DNA of 64,000 bases from Anaerocolumna jejuensis DSM 15929 (GCF_900142215.1 NZ_FRAC01000027.1:29803-93802); one strand, 5' to 3'; shown: positions 1 to 8,481, numbered from the stretch's first letter. The notes: generated by a model not told the origin, from the letters alone. Numbers and translations: made by a program.

Positions 1-1547
1 GCTATCATAACGGATTCCGCTACCCTGCCGTCCTTACTGGTACTTGTCTGGAAGGATTCACCAGGTTCCATGGAAAAGCAGTTTAAGTTTAAGCAGTCAT
101 TCCAGTCTGCTCTTCCGATAAGCGGCAGTCCGTGAGGCCCCAGATTGTTAATGACATGGTCAAAGGATCTCTTTAAATGTTCTGCTAAAGGAGCAGCCTT
201 GCTTTCATCGTTATCAAAGGGAGTGGATACCTTAAGAATACTGTAATCTCCGGTTTCTTTGACATAAGCGACCACTGCCAGAATGAGCCAGAGAGGGTCA
301 TCGTTAAAGTTTCCGCCGATTTCGTCATTTCCCCTCTTGGTAAGAGGCTGATACTGATGGTATGCTCCGCCGTCCTCCAGTTGGGTGGACGCAAGGTCTA
401 TAATACGCTCTCTTGCCCTGTCCGGTATCTGATGGAGGAAGCCAAGTAAATCCTGGTTGGAATCACGAAATCCCATTCCCCTTCCGATTCCGGATTCAAA
501 ATAGGAAGCACTTCTAGATAAATTAAAGGTTACCATGCACTGATACTGGTTCCAGATATTTACCATACGGTTTAACTTGTCTTCCCCGGAAACCAGTGTA
601 TATCTGGAAAGCAGATCATCCCAGTAGTCTGTTAATCTCTTTAACGCTTCGTCTGCTTTCTCTGCCGTTGCGAATTCTTCCAGCATTTTGTGGGCTTTCG
701 TCTTATTGATTACATTTTTGGATTCCCACTTATCCTCCAAAGCATTTTCCACATAGCCTAAAATAAAGACTAATTCCTTTGTCTCGCCGGGCTTTAAGCT
801 TATATCCAGGCTGTGGGAGGCGATGGGTGACCAGCCGTCAGCCACTGAATTTCTGGACTTTCCTTCTAGTACGGCTTCCGGATTATCAAAACCGTTATAG
901 GTTCCAAGGAAGCTCTCCCTGTCGGAGTCAAAGCCTGTGACAGGAGCATTTACGGAAAAGAAGGCATAGTGGTTGCGTCTTTCCTTGTATTCGGTTTTAT
1001 GATAAATGGTAGAACCCTCTATCTCCACTTCACCGGTATTAAAGTTCCTCTGGAAATTGGTCTGGTCATCCTGGGCATTCCACAGACACCATTCTACAAA
1101 AGAAAACAGGGTTATATTCTTATCGGAATCCCCCGTATTTTTAACTACAACTTTATGTACCTCTCCGTTAAAATCAATGGGTACAAAAAAGGTTATTTCT
1201 GTCTCAATGTTATTTCTGCTGCCGGTTATTTTCGTATAGCCCATACCATGGCGGCATTCATAGCGGTCCAGCTTCTTTTTTACCGGTGCAAATCCCGGTG
1301 ACCATACATCCTTGTCATCATAGATATAATAGTAGCGTCCTCCGCCTAAATCCAAAGGCACATTGTTATAACGAAAGCGCGTGATTCGCCTTAACTTCGC
1401 GTCCTTGTAAAAGCTGTATCCTCCCCCTGTGTTTGAAATAAGTGAAAAGTAATCCTGTGTTCCAAGGTAATTAATCCAGGGATAGGGGGTAGATTCTGTG
1501 GTAATGACATACTCTTTCCTGGCATCATCAAAATATCCGTACTGCAT
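1..1547 (-). CDS. Cellobiose phosphorylase, GH94 (3' end outside window)
   Basis: Cleaves cellobiose with phosphate to glucose 1-phosphate and glucose in the cytoplasm, saving ATP during cellulose breakdown. I translated the open frame by hand: 515 codons are present, starting MQYGYFDDARKEYVITTEST, which matches the characteristic GH94 cellobiose phosphorylase N-terminus as I remember it. The N-terminal beta-sandwich carries SLISNTGGGYSFYKDA. The (alpha/alpha)6 barrel begins near FESGIGRGMGFRDSNQDLLG. The DWND motif with the catalytic acid lies at residues 481-484, just inside the window. The family is about 810 residues, so roughly 300 C-terminal residues are missing only because the window ends. 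The ATG at 1547 has an AGGAG ribosome site about 8 nt upstream. A good sigma-A promoter and a repeated 11-mer lie upstream. Cellodextrin phosphorylase is the alternative, but the N-terminus favours cellobiose. Confidence 0.93.
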   Translation of the reverse strand, partial: MQYGYFDDARKEYVITTESTPYPWINYLGTQDYFSLISNTGGGYSFYKDAKLRRITRFRYNNVPLDLGGGRYYYIYDDKDVWSPGFAPVKKKLDRYECRHGMGYTKITGSRNNIETEITFFVPIDFNGEVHKVVVKNTGDSDKNITLFSFVEWCLWNAQDDQTNFQRNFNTGEVEIEGSTIYHKTEYKERRNHYAFFSVNAPVTGFDSDRESFLGTYNGFDNPEAVLEGKSRNSVADGWSPIASHSLDISLKPGETKELVFILGYVENALEDKWESKNVINKTKAHKMLEEFATAEKADEALKRLTDYWDDLLSRYTLVSGEDKLNRMVNIWNQYQCMVTFNLSRSASYFESGIGRGMGFRDSNQDLLGFLHQIPDRARERIIDLASTQLEDGGAYHQYQPLTKRGNDEIGGNFNDDPLWLILAVVAYVKETGDYSILKVSTPFDNDESKAAPLAEHLKRSFDHVINNLGPHGLPLIGRADWNDCLNLNCFSMEPGESFQTSTSKDGRVAESVMI

Positions 1548-1654
1548 GCTGTACACTCCTTTACATTAATCCTTTTTTAGCAGCGATAGTCACTAAACTT
1601 TCGTATCTGCACTACTTTTTTTAAATCATAAATTCATAAACCCACTATACACCC

Positions 1655-1683
1655 ATTATAGCTTATAGAACTGGCTATTGCAA
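1655..1683 (-). promoter_or_regulatory. Sigma-A promoter of the cellobiose phosphorylase gene
   Basis: On the minus strand TTGCAA (1678-1683) is followed after exactly 17 nt by a perfect TATAAT (1655-1660). It would give a leader of about 100 nt before the ATG at 1547. The 11-mer AAACTTTCGTA occurs once upstream (1738-1748) and once in the leader (1595-1605). Confidence 0.75.
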
Positions 1684-1735
1684 CAATTACATTAAGCAAT
1701 ACGGCCTATCCGATGAAACAATTTGCGAAACTTTC

Positions 1736-1746
1736 GTAAAGGTATG
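1736..1746. promoter_or_regulatory. Candidate operator, inverted repeat CGAAACTTTCG
   Basis: CGAAA-C-TTTCG is a perfect 5-bp inverted repeat around one base, resembling LacI-family operators of sugar genes. The 11-mer AAACTTTCGTA overlapping it recurs at 1595-1605, so the pair flanks the promoter of the phosphorylase gene, 143 bp apart. The binding protein is not in the window; LacI type is inference. Confidence 0.4.
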
Positions 1747-1927
1747 GTAATATGACTTATTATCTCTTGAATGTGAAAATCGCCTGATATCTGCTTAGCC
1801 GCCCATTATTTCTATTCATTTTTCACGAATATTTTAGAATTAATTTCTTTTTTTATTGATAAAATTGTGGTAAACTACCCATAGTAATTCTATTAATATA
1901 TTATCCGGAATGGAGAGATTAGCCATT

Positions 1928-2656
1928 ATGAATGAATATAAAAAAAAAGATTCCACACTGGATGATAACGCTGCCATCTATGTTCCCAGAGAGGAAAAAA
2001 GTGAAAAACAGAAGCTAAAGGAGATGAATTTTAAGGAAAAGGTCTCTTACTTTAAGGATTATTACCTTGTAAAGACTATTATCGGACTGGCAGTCCTGGG
2101 GTTTGCCACATATTTCATATACACAGTCGTGACTCCTAAGCCCGAAACCCTTCTGGATGCGGCAATTGTCAACTATACTTTCTCCGATGAAACGATAAAT
2201 AAGGTATCTGAGGACATGAACAAAATGCTGGTAAAGGATCCAAAGAAAGAAAATATCACCATTGATGCCTCCTTTTATCTGGGTAACGGAACTGACACCT
2301 CGGAATATACAATGGGAAGCCAGCAGAGACTGCAGACCTACATGTTTTCCGGAGAGATTGATGTTGTTATTGCACCGGAATCCGTCTTTCAGACCTTTGC
2401 CACCTCCGGTTATTTAGACAAATTAACTGAAGTCCTTCCTACAGAGTTTATAACCAGCTTTACCGATTCCATCTTTAACTCAACCACCTCGGACAACCCC
2501 GTTTCCGGTGCTTATGGAATCTATCTGGACAATACGGCATTATTTAAGGATGTCTCCAATACCTCAGACAGACCTGTCCTTGGAATCCTGGTAAATTCCA
2601 AGCATAAGGATAATGGCGTTGAATTTATCAAATATTTATATGATTACAAGAAATAA
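1928..2656 (+). CDS. Membrane-anchored extracytoplasmic protein, function unknown
   Basis: A 242-residue protein. I chose the ATG at 1928, because the good ribosome site GGAGAG (1912-1917) lies inside the longer frame that would start at 1910. A charged cytoplasmic N-terminus of about 50 residues is followed by one membrane segment (TIIGLAVLGFATYFIYTVV). An outward-facing domain of about 160 residues follows, with text such as GEIDVVIAPESVFQTFATSGYLDKL that recalls part of a periplasmic solute-binding fold. No catalytic motif is visible. It diverges from the cellobiose phosphorylase gene and stops before a bidirectional terminator shared with asd. I do not recognise a named family; type II membrane topology is inferred. 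Confidence 0.75.
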   Translation: MNEYKKKDSTLDDNAAIYVPREEKSEKQKLKEMNFKEKVSYFKDYYLVKTIIGLAVLGFATYFIYTVVTPKPETLLDAAIVNYTFSDETINKVSEDMNKMLVKDPKKENITIDASFYLGNGTDTSEYTMGSQQRLQTYMFSGEIDVVIAPESVFQTFATSGYLDKLTEVLPTEFITSFTDSIFNSTTSDNPVSGAYGIYLDNTALFKDVSNTSDRPVLGILVNSKHKDNGVEFIKYLYDYKK

Positions 2657-2680
2657 AGCAGTTGTTTTTTTGTGGGATAA

Positions 2681-2759
2681 AAAATAAGCTCCATACCTTT
2701 CTGACGCGGCCCTGTTATTCAGACAGCGGCGTGTACATTAAAAGTATGGAGCTTATTTT
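2681..2759. terminator. Bidirectional terminator between the membrane protein gene and asd
   Basis: A perfect 16-bp inverted repeat (arms 2681-2696 and 2744-2759, core TAAGCTCCATAC) has a 47-nt loop, with A/T runs on both sides. It serves the rightward gene ending at 2656 and the leftward asd gene, whose stop codon lies at its edge. Confidence 0.85.
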
Positions 2760-3844
2760 TATTCTTTTGCTGTGATATAGTTCTTTGCCGTCAGAAGCTC
2801 TGCAATCAATACTGCTCCTCCTGCGGCTCCTCTTAAGGTATTATGTGAAAGTCCGACAAACTTGTAATCAAATACAATGTCTTCCCTTAAACGTCCCAGA
2901 GAGATTCCCATTCCGCCTTCATAATTCCTGTCAAGTTTGGTCTGGGGGCGGTTATCCTCTTCTAAGTACTGAATAAACTGTTTTGGTGCCATAGGAAGGT
3001 TTAATTCCTGGGGAATGCCCTTAAAATCCTTCCATGCCTTTAAGATTTCCTCTTTGGCAGGCTTCTTCTCAAAATTCACAAAGATGGCAGCGGTATGTCC
3101 GTCTGACACCGGCACTCTGATACATTGGGTTGTGATAACGGGATTTACAGCTTTCTCAAGCTTACCGTCCACTATCTTTCCAAAGATTTTCAGCGGTTCC
3201 TGCTCACTCTTTTCCTCTTCTCCGCCGATAAAGGGAATGACATTATCCAGCATTTCCGGCCATTCGGCAAAATTCTTTCCCGCTCCGGATATTGCCTGAT
3301 AAGTGGTGGCTACTACAAGCTTGGGCCCGAATTCCTTCAGAGCGTAAAGGGCAGGTGTATAGCTTTGAATGGAACAGTTTGGCTTGACAACGATAAAGCC
3401 CTTCTCTGTTCCCAAACGTTTTCTTTGATAAGGAATCAGTTCTAAATGCTCAGGGTTTAATTCCGGTATTACCATGGGTACATCAGGAGTCCATCTGTGT
3501 GCGCTGTTATTGGAAACTACCGGTGTTTCAGTCCTGGCATATGCTTCTTCAATGACCTTGATTTCTTCCTTGGTCATGTCCACTGCACTGAATACAAAAT
3601 CGACCTGGCTGCTGACTTCCTTCACATCGTTTACATTCTTTACAATAATATTCTTAACAGCCTCAGGCATTGGAGTAGTCATTTTCCATCTGTCACCGAC
3701 AGCCTCTTCATAGGTTTTTCCCGAACTTCTGGGACTTGCAGCGATAACAGCTACTTCAAACCATGGATGATTCTCCAATAGTGATACGAAACGCTGGCCT
3801 ACCATACCGGTACCGCCAAGAATACCAACTCTTAACTTACTCAT
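2759..3844 (-). CDS. asd: Aspartate-semialdehyde dehydrogenase
   Basis: Reduces L-aspartyl 4-phosphate to aspartate semialdehyde with NADPH, the branch point to lysine/diaminopimelate, threonine and methionine. The 361-residue protein begins MSKLRVGILGGTGMVGQRFV, a Rossmann dinucleotide site. The catalytic cysteine is in VVKPNCSIQ (Cys157) and the active-site histidine in VSDGHTAA. Sequence style and length fit the archaeal/fungal-type Asd also used by many Clostridia. The start at 3844 follows AGAGG; an in-frame ATG at 3868 lacks a site. It has its own promoter and a leader of about 190 nt, and does not look tightly coupled to dusB upstream. A REP-like repeat lies in the leader. Confidence 0.95.
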   Translation of the reverse strand: MSKLRVGILGGTGMVGQRFVSLLENHPWFEVAVIAASPRSSGKTYEEAVGDRWKMTTPMPEAVKNIIVKNVNDVKEVSSQVDFVFSAVDMTKEEIKVIEEAYARTETPVVSNNSAHRWTPDVPMVIPELNPEHLELIPYQRKRLGTEKGFIVVKPNCSIQSYTPALYALKEFGPKLVVATTYQAISGAGKNFAEWPEMLDNVIPFIGGEEEKSEQEPLKIFGKIVDGKLEKAVNPVITTQCIRVPVSDGHTAAIFVNFEKKPAKEEILKAWKDFKGIPQELNLPMAPKQFIQYLEEDNRPQTKLDRNYEGGMGISLGRLREDIVFDYKFVGLSHNTLRGAAGGAVLIAELLTAKNYITAKE

Positions 3845-3879
3845 AAATACCTCTTTCCGGCAATCCACCTTGTACTAAC

Positions 3880-3925
3880 ACCTATGCATATCGCATACCT
3901 GCGATACAGCCCTAATAAGAAGTGC
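3880..3925 (-). repeat. Diverged copy of the REP-like intergenic element
   Basis: The stretch contains ATGCATATCGCA followed by TGCGATAC, a shortened form of the hairpin whose best copies are at 13527 and 63873-64000. It lies 36-81 nt upstream of the asd start codon. Only the first stem is recognisable. Confidence 0.5.
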
Positions 3926-4042
3926 GGAACATTGGTTCCTGTCTTAGCGTCTGTGAATAACCAATTCTGCCTATTCCATATTTATGCGGCAGATGTAAAT
4001 GTGTGTGTTCGCGCACCGCGGACATCTGTCGCTCCAATAAAT

Positions 4043-4071
4043 ATCTTACTATTTCAATCTATAAAAATCAA
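4043..4071 (-). promoter_or_regulatory. Sigma-A promoter of asd
   Basis: TTGATT (4066-4071), a 17-nt spacer and TAAGAT (4043-4048) on the minus strand. The predicted transcript starts near 4035, leaving a leader of about 190 nt before the asd ATG with several inverted repeats (ACAGATGT pairing with ACATCTG, and GGAACCAATGTTCC). Confidence 0.6.
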
Positions 4072-4141
4072 CCTTTTTCTATTAAATATTCATTTATTGT
4101 AAAATCTGTAGAATCTGCTTCCTTTTTTAAGTCGGTCATTG

Positions 4142-5140
4142 TTACTTATTTTCCATGGTTTCCACCAGATTTTGGTAAGTAAGCAGGAGTTCCTCCAACC
4201 CGGCATAGGTTTCTATCTTATTTACATTCTGTCTGAATCTGGCAGCCATGGGATATCCGTACGTGTACCACGCAACATGCTTCCGCATTTCCCGGATACC
4301 GATATATTCTCCCTTATATTGCACTGCCAGCCTTCCATGATATAGCATCATGTCAACGGCTTCCCTTATGGAAGGCTTCGGGACCGGTGTATTATTATTC
4401 ATATATTCCTTGATTTGCTTGAATATCCAGGGATTTCCCTGTGCTCCTCTTGCTATCATAACAGCATCACAGCCTGTCTCCTGCTGTATTCTAAGTGCTT
4501 CTTCGGGAGAAGTCACATCACCGTTACCTATTACCGGTATGGATACGGCTTCTTTTACCTTTCTGATAATCTCCCAGTCAGCCTTGCCGCTGTAATACTG
4601 CTCCCTGGTCCTTCCGTGGACTGCTATGGCAGCGGCTCCGCTGGCCTCTGCAATCTTTGCCACCTCCACGGCATTTAAATCCGCTTCATTAAAGCCCCTT
4701 CTGATTTTAACGGTAACCGGCTTTTTTATAGCCCGTGTCAGGGCATAAACAATCTCTCCGATTAACTTAGGCTCCCTCATAAGAGCAGAGCCCTCTCCGT
4801 TATTTACTACCTTGGGGACTGGACAACCCATATTGATATCCAGAATATCAAAATTCCTGGATTCAATTTCCTTGGCGGTCTCACTTAGTATTACCGGATC
4901 TCTTCCGAATAATTGCAGAGACACCGGTCTCTCTTCTTCGTTTACACGTAGAAGCTCTTCTGTGTTCTTATTATGGTACTGTATACCCTTGGCACTGACC
5001 ATTTCGGTATAAATCAAATCGGCTCCCTGTTCCTTGCAGAGTATACGAAAGGGTAAATCCGTTACCCCAGCCATTGGCCCAAGTACCAGATTCCCCCCTA
5101 TCTCAACGTTCCCTATTTTAAAATTCATTTTAATATTCAC
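4142..5140 (-). CDS. dusB: tRNA-dihydrouridine synthase B
   Basis: Flavoenzyme reducing uridine to dihydrouridine in tRNA. It is 332 residues, the usual Dus length. A TIM-barrel FMN domain opens with LVLGPMAGVTDLPFR. NMGCPVPKV holds the catalytic cysteine, followed by VHGRTREQYYSG, PVIGNGDV and ARGAQGNPWIF, all classic Dus motifs. The start is GTG at 5140 with AAGGAG 5 nt upstream; the ATG four codons later has no site. Gene order birA ... coaX-dusB is common in Clostridia. The gap to coaX (5141-5309) contains two hairpins and a REP-like remnant, so transcription may be continuous but attenuated. Confidence 0.95.
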   Translation of the reverse strand: MNIKMNFKIGNVEIGGNLVLGPMAGVTDLPFRILCKEQGADLIYTEMVSAKGIQYHNKNTEELLRVNEEERPVSLQLFGRDPVILSETAKEIESRNFDILDINMGCPVPKVVNNGEGSALMREPKLIGEIVYALTRAIKKPVTVKIRRGFNEADLNAVEVAKIAEASGAAAIAVHGRTREQYYSGKADWEIIRKVKEAVSIPVIGNGDVTSPEEALRIQQETGCDAVMIARGAQGNPWIFKQIKEYMNNNTPVPKPSIREAVDMMLYHGRLAVQYKGEYIGIREMRKHVAWYTYGYPMAARFRQNVNKIETYAGLEELLLTYQNLVETMENK

Positions 5141-5195
5141 ACTAACTCCTTGTATTTCACTGATTCATACTAACAGCCATGCCCTCCCAACGCGC

Positions 5196-5260
5196 CGCAA
5201 GATTGGGCCGAGGATTTCGCAGGCTCAATCTTGTGCGTGAAAATTGCCTTTTAATTTTCA
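5196..5260. repeat. Two adjacent hairpins between coaX and dusB
   Basis: A GC-rich imperfect stem (arms 5196-5209 and 5222-5237, containing CAAGATTG and CAATCTTG) is directly followed by TGAAAATT-7 nt-AATTTTCA (5238-5260). The 12-mer ACTAACAGCCAT occurs on both sides (5168-5179 and 5262-5273). There is no clear U-tract, so this looks more like an intergenic element or processing site than a terminator. Confidence 0.5.
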
Positions 5261-5265
5261 CACTA

Positions 5266-5309
5266 ACAGCCATTGCATATCACAAACTTCATATCTCCAT
5301 ATAATGCAT
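5266..5309 (-). repeat. Fragment of the REP-like intergenic element
   Basis: CATTGCATATCACAAA matches the conserved head of the repeats at 13527 and 63952. The second half is degraded. It lies directly after the coaX stop. Confidence 0.4.
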
Positions 5310-6080
5310 TTATTTTTTATTTTTATTATAGATAAGTCTGAGCCCCTTCATAGTGAGCTGCGGGTCGTAAATATGGATAGTTTTTGTGGAATCGGCTATT
5401 ATCTTACCTAAGCCTCCCGTTGCTATAACTTTAATATCTGGTATGTTAGATTCCTCTATAATTTTACTGATAATATATTCAGTCTGTCCGATATACCCAT
5501 ATACCAGTCCTGCCTGCATACTGGATATGGTTTCTGTCGCCAGGATGGACTCCGGCTTTCTAATCTCAATTTCAGGAAGCTTAGCTGTCTCATTCCAAAG
5601 TGCATCTGCACAGATTCGTATGCCGGGGCTGGTAATACCGGCAAGGAAAGCTCCATCCTTTGATATCAGGTCATAGGTAGTCGCCGTTCCAAAATCAATG
5701 ACAATCAAAGGTCCGCCATAGAGGTCATAGGCTGCGACCGCATCCACTACACGGTCAGCACCGACTTCTTTCGGATTGGCAACATTTATCTTGATACCGG
5801 TTTTCGTTCCGATTCCAACCTCTATAGGATTTCGTTTCAGATATTTCATAATTCCATTTTTTAAGGAATGCATAATTCCCGGTACCACACTTGCTATGAT
5901 GACTGCTTCCACCTCAGCGGCTGTAATTCCTCTGTAATTCAACAATTCACATATGGCAAGGCCATATTCATCCGAAGTTCTCGGTTGCTTTGTCGTTATT
6001 CGAAAGCTGCCAATTAAATCTTCTTCCTTAAAAACTCCGCAGGTTATGTTGGTATTGCCTACATCTATTACTAATAACAT
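5310..6080 (-). CDS. coaX: Type III pantothenate kinase
   Basis: Phosphorylates pantothenate in the first step of coenzyme A synthesis. Type III enzymes belong to the ASKHA fold and resist feedback by CoA. The 256-residue protein opens with MLLVIDVGNTNITCGVF (phosphate-1 motif) and has GADRVVDAVAAY and IVIDFGTATTYDLI (phosphate-2 region), then ATGGLGKII near the C-terminus. Length and motifs are typical. AAGGAG precedes the ATG by about 6 nt. It lies 47 nt downstream of the DUF6145-like gene and is followed by dusB, so it is probably part of a birA-liaF-like-coaX-dusB read-through unit. Confidence 0.96.
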   Translation of the reverse strand: MLLVIDVGNTNITCGVFKEEDLIGSFRITTKQPRTSDEYGLAICELLNYRGITAAEVEAVIIASVVPGIMHSLKNGIMKYLKRNPIEVGIGTKTGIKINVANPKEVGADRVVDAVAAYDLYGGPLIVIDFGTATTYDLISKDGAFLAGITSPGIRICADALWNETAKLPEIEIRKPESILATETISSMQAGLVYGYIGQTEYIISKIIEESNIPDIKVIATGGLGKIIADSTKTIHIYDPQLTMKGLRLIYNKNKK

Positions 6081-6127
6081 ATTAACTCCTTTCCCGCCAG
6101 TTAATGCAATAAACTAAAGTTGTCCGA

Positions 6128-6463
6128 TTACTCTGGCATCTCTTCTCCTAAGAAGAATACTTTATAGAATAATTCCAGAGATTCCAAGAGTTCCTCTTTG
6201 CTTCTCTGTAATTCCTTTATTTTCAGGACGCTTCCGATTTCATCAAACAGAAGGTCTCCCTCATCGCTGCTTACATTAAATAAAAGATTTCCTTCTTCAT
6301 CAAATTCCAGAGTCAGTATTCCTCCCACATCCTCCGTAAAAAGAACACATAAAATCTTTAATTCCTCCTTAATGCTCTCCGGCAGACTGTTAAAATCTTC
6401 ATTCAGATAATATTTCTGCTCGTAGGCACTGCTGGCACATAAAATAATATTTTCCTGATACAT
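6128..6463 (-). CDS. Small acidic protein, DUF6145-like
   Basis: A 111-residue acidic protein starting MYQENIILCASSAYEQKYYL. AGAGGAG lies 4 nt before the ATG at 6463; the upstream in-frame ATG at 6508 overlaps the preceding gene and lacks a site. It is rich in Glu/Leu, with a beta-type central part (GGILTLEFDEEGNLLFNVSSDEG) and a C-terminal helix. It resembles a family of small Lachnospiraceae proteins annotated as DUF6145; that name is from memory and uncertain. Function unknown. It sits 14 nt after the LiaF-like gene and 47 nt before coaX, so it is surely cotranscribed. Confidence 0.75.
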   Translation of the reverse strand: MYQENIILCASSAYEQKYYLNEDFNSLPESIKEELKILCVLFTEDVGGILTLEFDEEGNLLFNVSSDEGDLLFDEIGSVLKIKELQRSKEELLESLELFYKVFFLGEEMPE

Positions 6464-6477
6464 AATACTCCTCTTTT

Positions 6478-7164
6478 CTATCGGATTTCTATTCCTCCCA
6501 TAATGCATGTCCCACGAATATATACCGTTGCTTTATTCTCTCTCCTGTTTGAAGTACCATTTATTTTACTCTCAACACCGCCCATAATGGGAACACAACT
6601 GACAGACACCTCCACGCCGGAAGGCAGGAAGATATCTATGCCTCCCATAAAGCAGTTAACATCAATTACAATATCCCTTGTAATGACAGCATTGCGCAAA
6701 TCCAGCTCTACGCTTCCCGCAACAGCAGTAATCTCTGCTCCTGTAAATTCCTCCGTACACTGGATATTATGAGAGGAAAAGATACTGGTATAATTTTCTC
6801 TGCCCGGACTCGATTCCGCTGATTTCATATTCTCATATTCTGAGCTGCCGTTATTAGAGGTATCTGCCTGAAAGGGTTCCTCATAGTAATTCCCTCTCTG
6901 GGTACTTTCCTCATAGTAATCTTCTTTTTCTGCATATTCTCCGGAATTATTTTGGTCAGAATTATCCTCTATGGTATTATCCTTATCCTCTTCTCCATAA
7001 TTTCCCCGTAAAATAAACCTAATACCAAATAGTATCAGTATAAACGAAAAAATCAGCCCTGAAAAAGCACTTTGTTTTATTATTCCCAGACTGGTGCCAA
7101 ACCATATAAGCCCAAGTCCTAGAAAAAAGACACCCCACAATGTCTTTGACATATTATTCTTCAT
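6478..7164 (-). CDS. LiaF-like membrane protein with C-terminal cell-wall-stress domain
   Basis: A 228-residue protein. Two membrane helices lie in the first 55 residues (LWGVFFLGLGLIWFGTSLG and LIFSFILILFGIRFIL). A linker of about 75 residues rich in Asn, Glu and Ser follows, then a beta-helical C-terminal domain of about 100 residues with repeated FMGGIDIF, IMGGVES and IMGGIEI. This is the layout of LiaF/YvqF, the inhibitor of the LiaRS envelope-stress system. No LiaR or LiaS gene is nearby, so a link to antibiotic sensing is only family inference. The ATG at 7164 follows AAGGGG. It heads the unit with the DUF6145-like gene, coaX and dusB. Confidence 0.8.
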   Translation of the reverse strand: MKNNMSKTLWGVFFLGLGLIWFGTSLGIIKQSAFSGLIFSFILILFGIRFILRGNYGEEDKDNTIEDNSDQNNSGEYAEKEDYYEESTQRGNYYEEPFQADTSNNGSSEYENMKSAESSPGRENYTSIFSSHNIQCTEEFTGAEITAVAGSVELDLRNAVITRDIVIDVNCFMGGIDIFLPSGVEVSVSCVPIMGGVESKINGTSNRRENKATVYIRGTCIMGGIEIR

Positions 7165-7357
7165 ATATAAAGCCCCTTTACCTTATAAACTCCCGCATAT
7201 TTAGTATCAGGGAGTTCTTCCCTATATCATATATAATAATTAAAAATAATTCAAGAAAAAACTTATATTGGAATAACCCTTGCATCTCTTTAAGATAAAC
7301 ACTCTTTGCATAACTTATTTTAATATACCAGGCATTCCTTGTCATTGGAATAAAACC

Positions 7358-7397
7358 AGGCTTTGCAGGTCTTCTAATTACAAGCCCTGCAAAGCCT
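7358..7397. terminator. Terminator-like hairpin after birA
   Basis: A perfect 12-bp stem, AGGCTTTGCAGG / CCTGCAAAGCCT, with a 16-nt loop. On the minus strand it is followed by GGTTTTATT, a weak U-tract. It probably ends the birA transcript. Confidence 0.65.
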
Positions 7398-7599
7398 GAT
7401 TTCTGTTTCTACATACGTTTACTCTTTAATAGAACAAGCCAGTGCCTCGACATAAAATTTAAAAATTTATTGGACTGCCCACTAACATTAGGTAAAGCCC
7501 AGGTGCTGCTTAATAGTTATTAGCGCTGCCTCTGGTGATGGCTTTGGCATGATGCATTCTGCCGGTAGACTACCGATAAGGTCACGATTGAAATTCACA
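7398..7599. other. Gene-free stretch downstream of birA with pairing segments
   Basis: Together with the terminator this gap (7165-7599) has no credible gene. It holds CGGTAG-A-CTACCG and a longer imperfect fold, AAAGCCCAGG pairing with CTGGTGATGGCTTT. I cannot assign it to a known RNA family; it may simply be the birA 3' untranslated region. Confidence 0.3.
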
Positions 7600-8481
7600 T
7601 TATACATATCCTAACACACCTCTTACCGACACTTCTCCGGAAACAATAGTATGAATCTCCTTCTCCACTCCCTCAACCATAAGGGCCCCCTGCTCATTAA
7701 TTCCAATAGCTCTGCCAAGGTATTCACCTTCTGTGGCCAGTACGCGGACCTGTTTTCCTTTATTAATCAGATATTTTTCGTATTCTTCCTTCAGTAATGA
7801 TAAATCACCCTGACCTTCAAATTCTTCATAATATCTTTCCAGACTGCTGCAAGTTTCAGCAATCAGCAGATTGCGGTTAATATTGCACCCTTTTTCCAGT
7901 GACAGGGAAGTGGCACTTTGTCTTAACTCCTCCGGAAATTCCTTTCTATTGGCATTAATTCCAATACCAATGACTATATTTAACTCTTCATTTGAAAGTC
8001 CCATGGCTTCTGTTAATATACCGCATACCTTTTTTCCGTTAATCACAATATCGTTCGGCCATTTAATAAAAGACTCCAGCCCTGTTACCTTTCGTATCGC
8101 AGCATTAACAGCCACCGCTGCTACCAGTGTTAGCATGGGGCAGCTATTGACCGGCAGGCTGGGCTTTAGCAAAAAGGACATCCAGATTCCGCCCCTTTTA
8201 GGCGAACTCCAGTCTCTTCCCAGTCTTCCCCTTCCCGCCGTCTGCTCCTCCGTTAAAACCAGTACTCCGTGAAGAGAATCCTGTGGTACCATTTGCAAAT
8301 CTATGTTATATCCTTTTGCAGTTCCTTCCTCTGTTTCTCCTTTTAAGATTCTTTTAGCCTGTGCATTGGTAGAATCAAGCTGTTCATAAAGGAATATTTT
8401 TCTTCCCATATATTTGGTTTTCAGTGCTTCTTCCAAAGCCCCTTTGTCTATCTTATCAGAATTTTCTTCCATATTTGTCAC
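7600..8481 (-). CDS. birA: Biotin--[acetyl-CoA-carboxylase] ligase, without DNA-binding domain
   Basis: Attaches biotin to biotin carboxyl carrier protein through biotinyl-AMP. The 293-residue frame contains the ligase core: LDSTNAQAKRIL, TAGRGRLGRDW (nucleotide/biotin loop), SFIKWPNDIVINGKKVCGIL and IGIGINANR, then the C-terminal SH3-like domain. The winged-helix repressor domain of E. coli BirA is absent; only about 20 residues precede the core. It is therefore a monofunctional group I ligase that should not regulate biotin genes. The start is unclear: GTG at 8481 or ATG at 8472. Neither has a convincing ribosome site because the upstream region is an unusual purine-only tract. Confidence 0.93.
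   Translation of the reverse strand: MTNMEENSDKIDKGALEEALKTKYMGRKIFLYEQLDSTNAQAKRILKGETEEGTAKGYNIDLQMVPQDSLHGVLVLTEEQTAGRGRLGRDWSSPKRGGIWMSFLLKPSLPVNSCPMLTLVAAVAVNAAIRKVTGLESFIKWPNDIVINGKKVCGILTEAMGLSNEELNIVIGIGINANRKEFPEELRQSATSLSLEKGCNINRNLLIAETCSSLERYYEEFEGQGDLSLLKEEYEKYLINKGKQVRVLATEGEYLGRAIGINEQGALMVEGVEKEIHTIVSGEVSVRGVLGYV

Noticed and set aside
3845..4042. Lysine riboswitch upstream of asd
   Set aside because: The conserved L-box core (GAGGTGC and its partners) is absent.
7398..7599. 6S RNA or tmRNA after birA
   Set aside because: No tRNA-like end, tag frame or 6S-type central bubble could be recognised; only scattered pairing segments.
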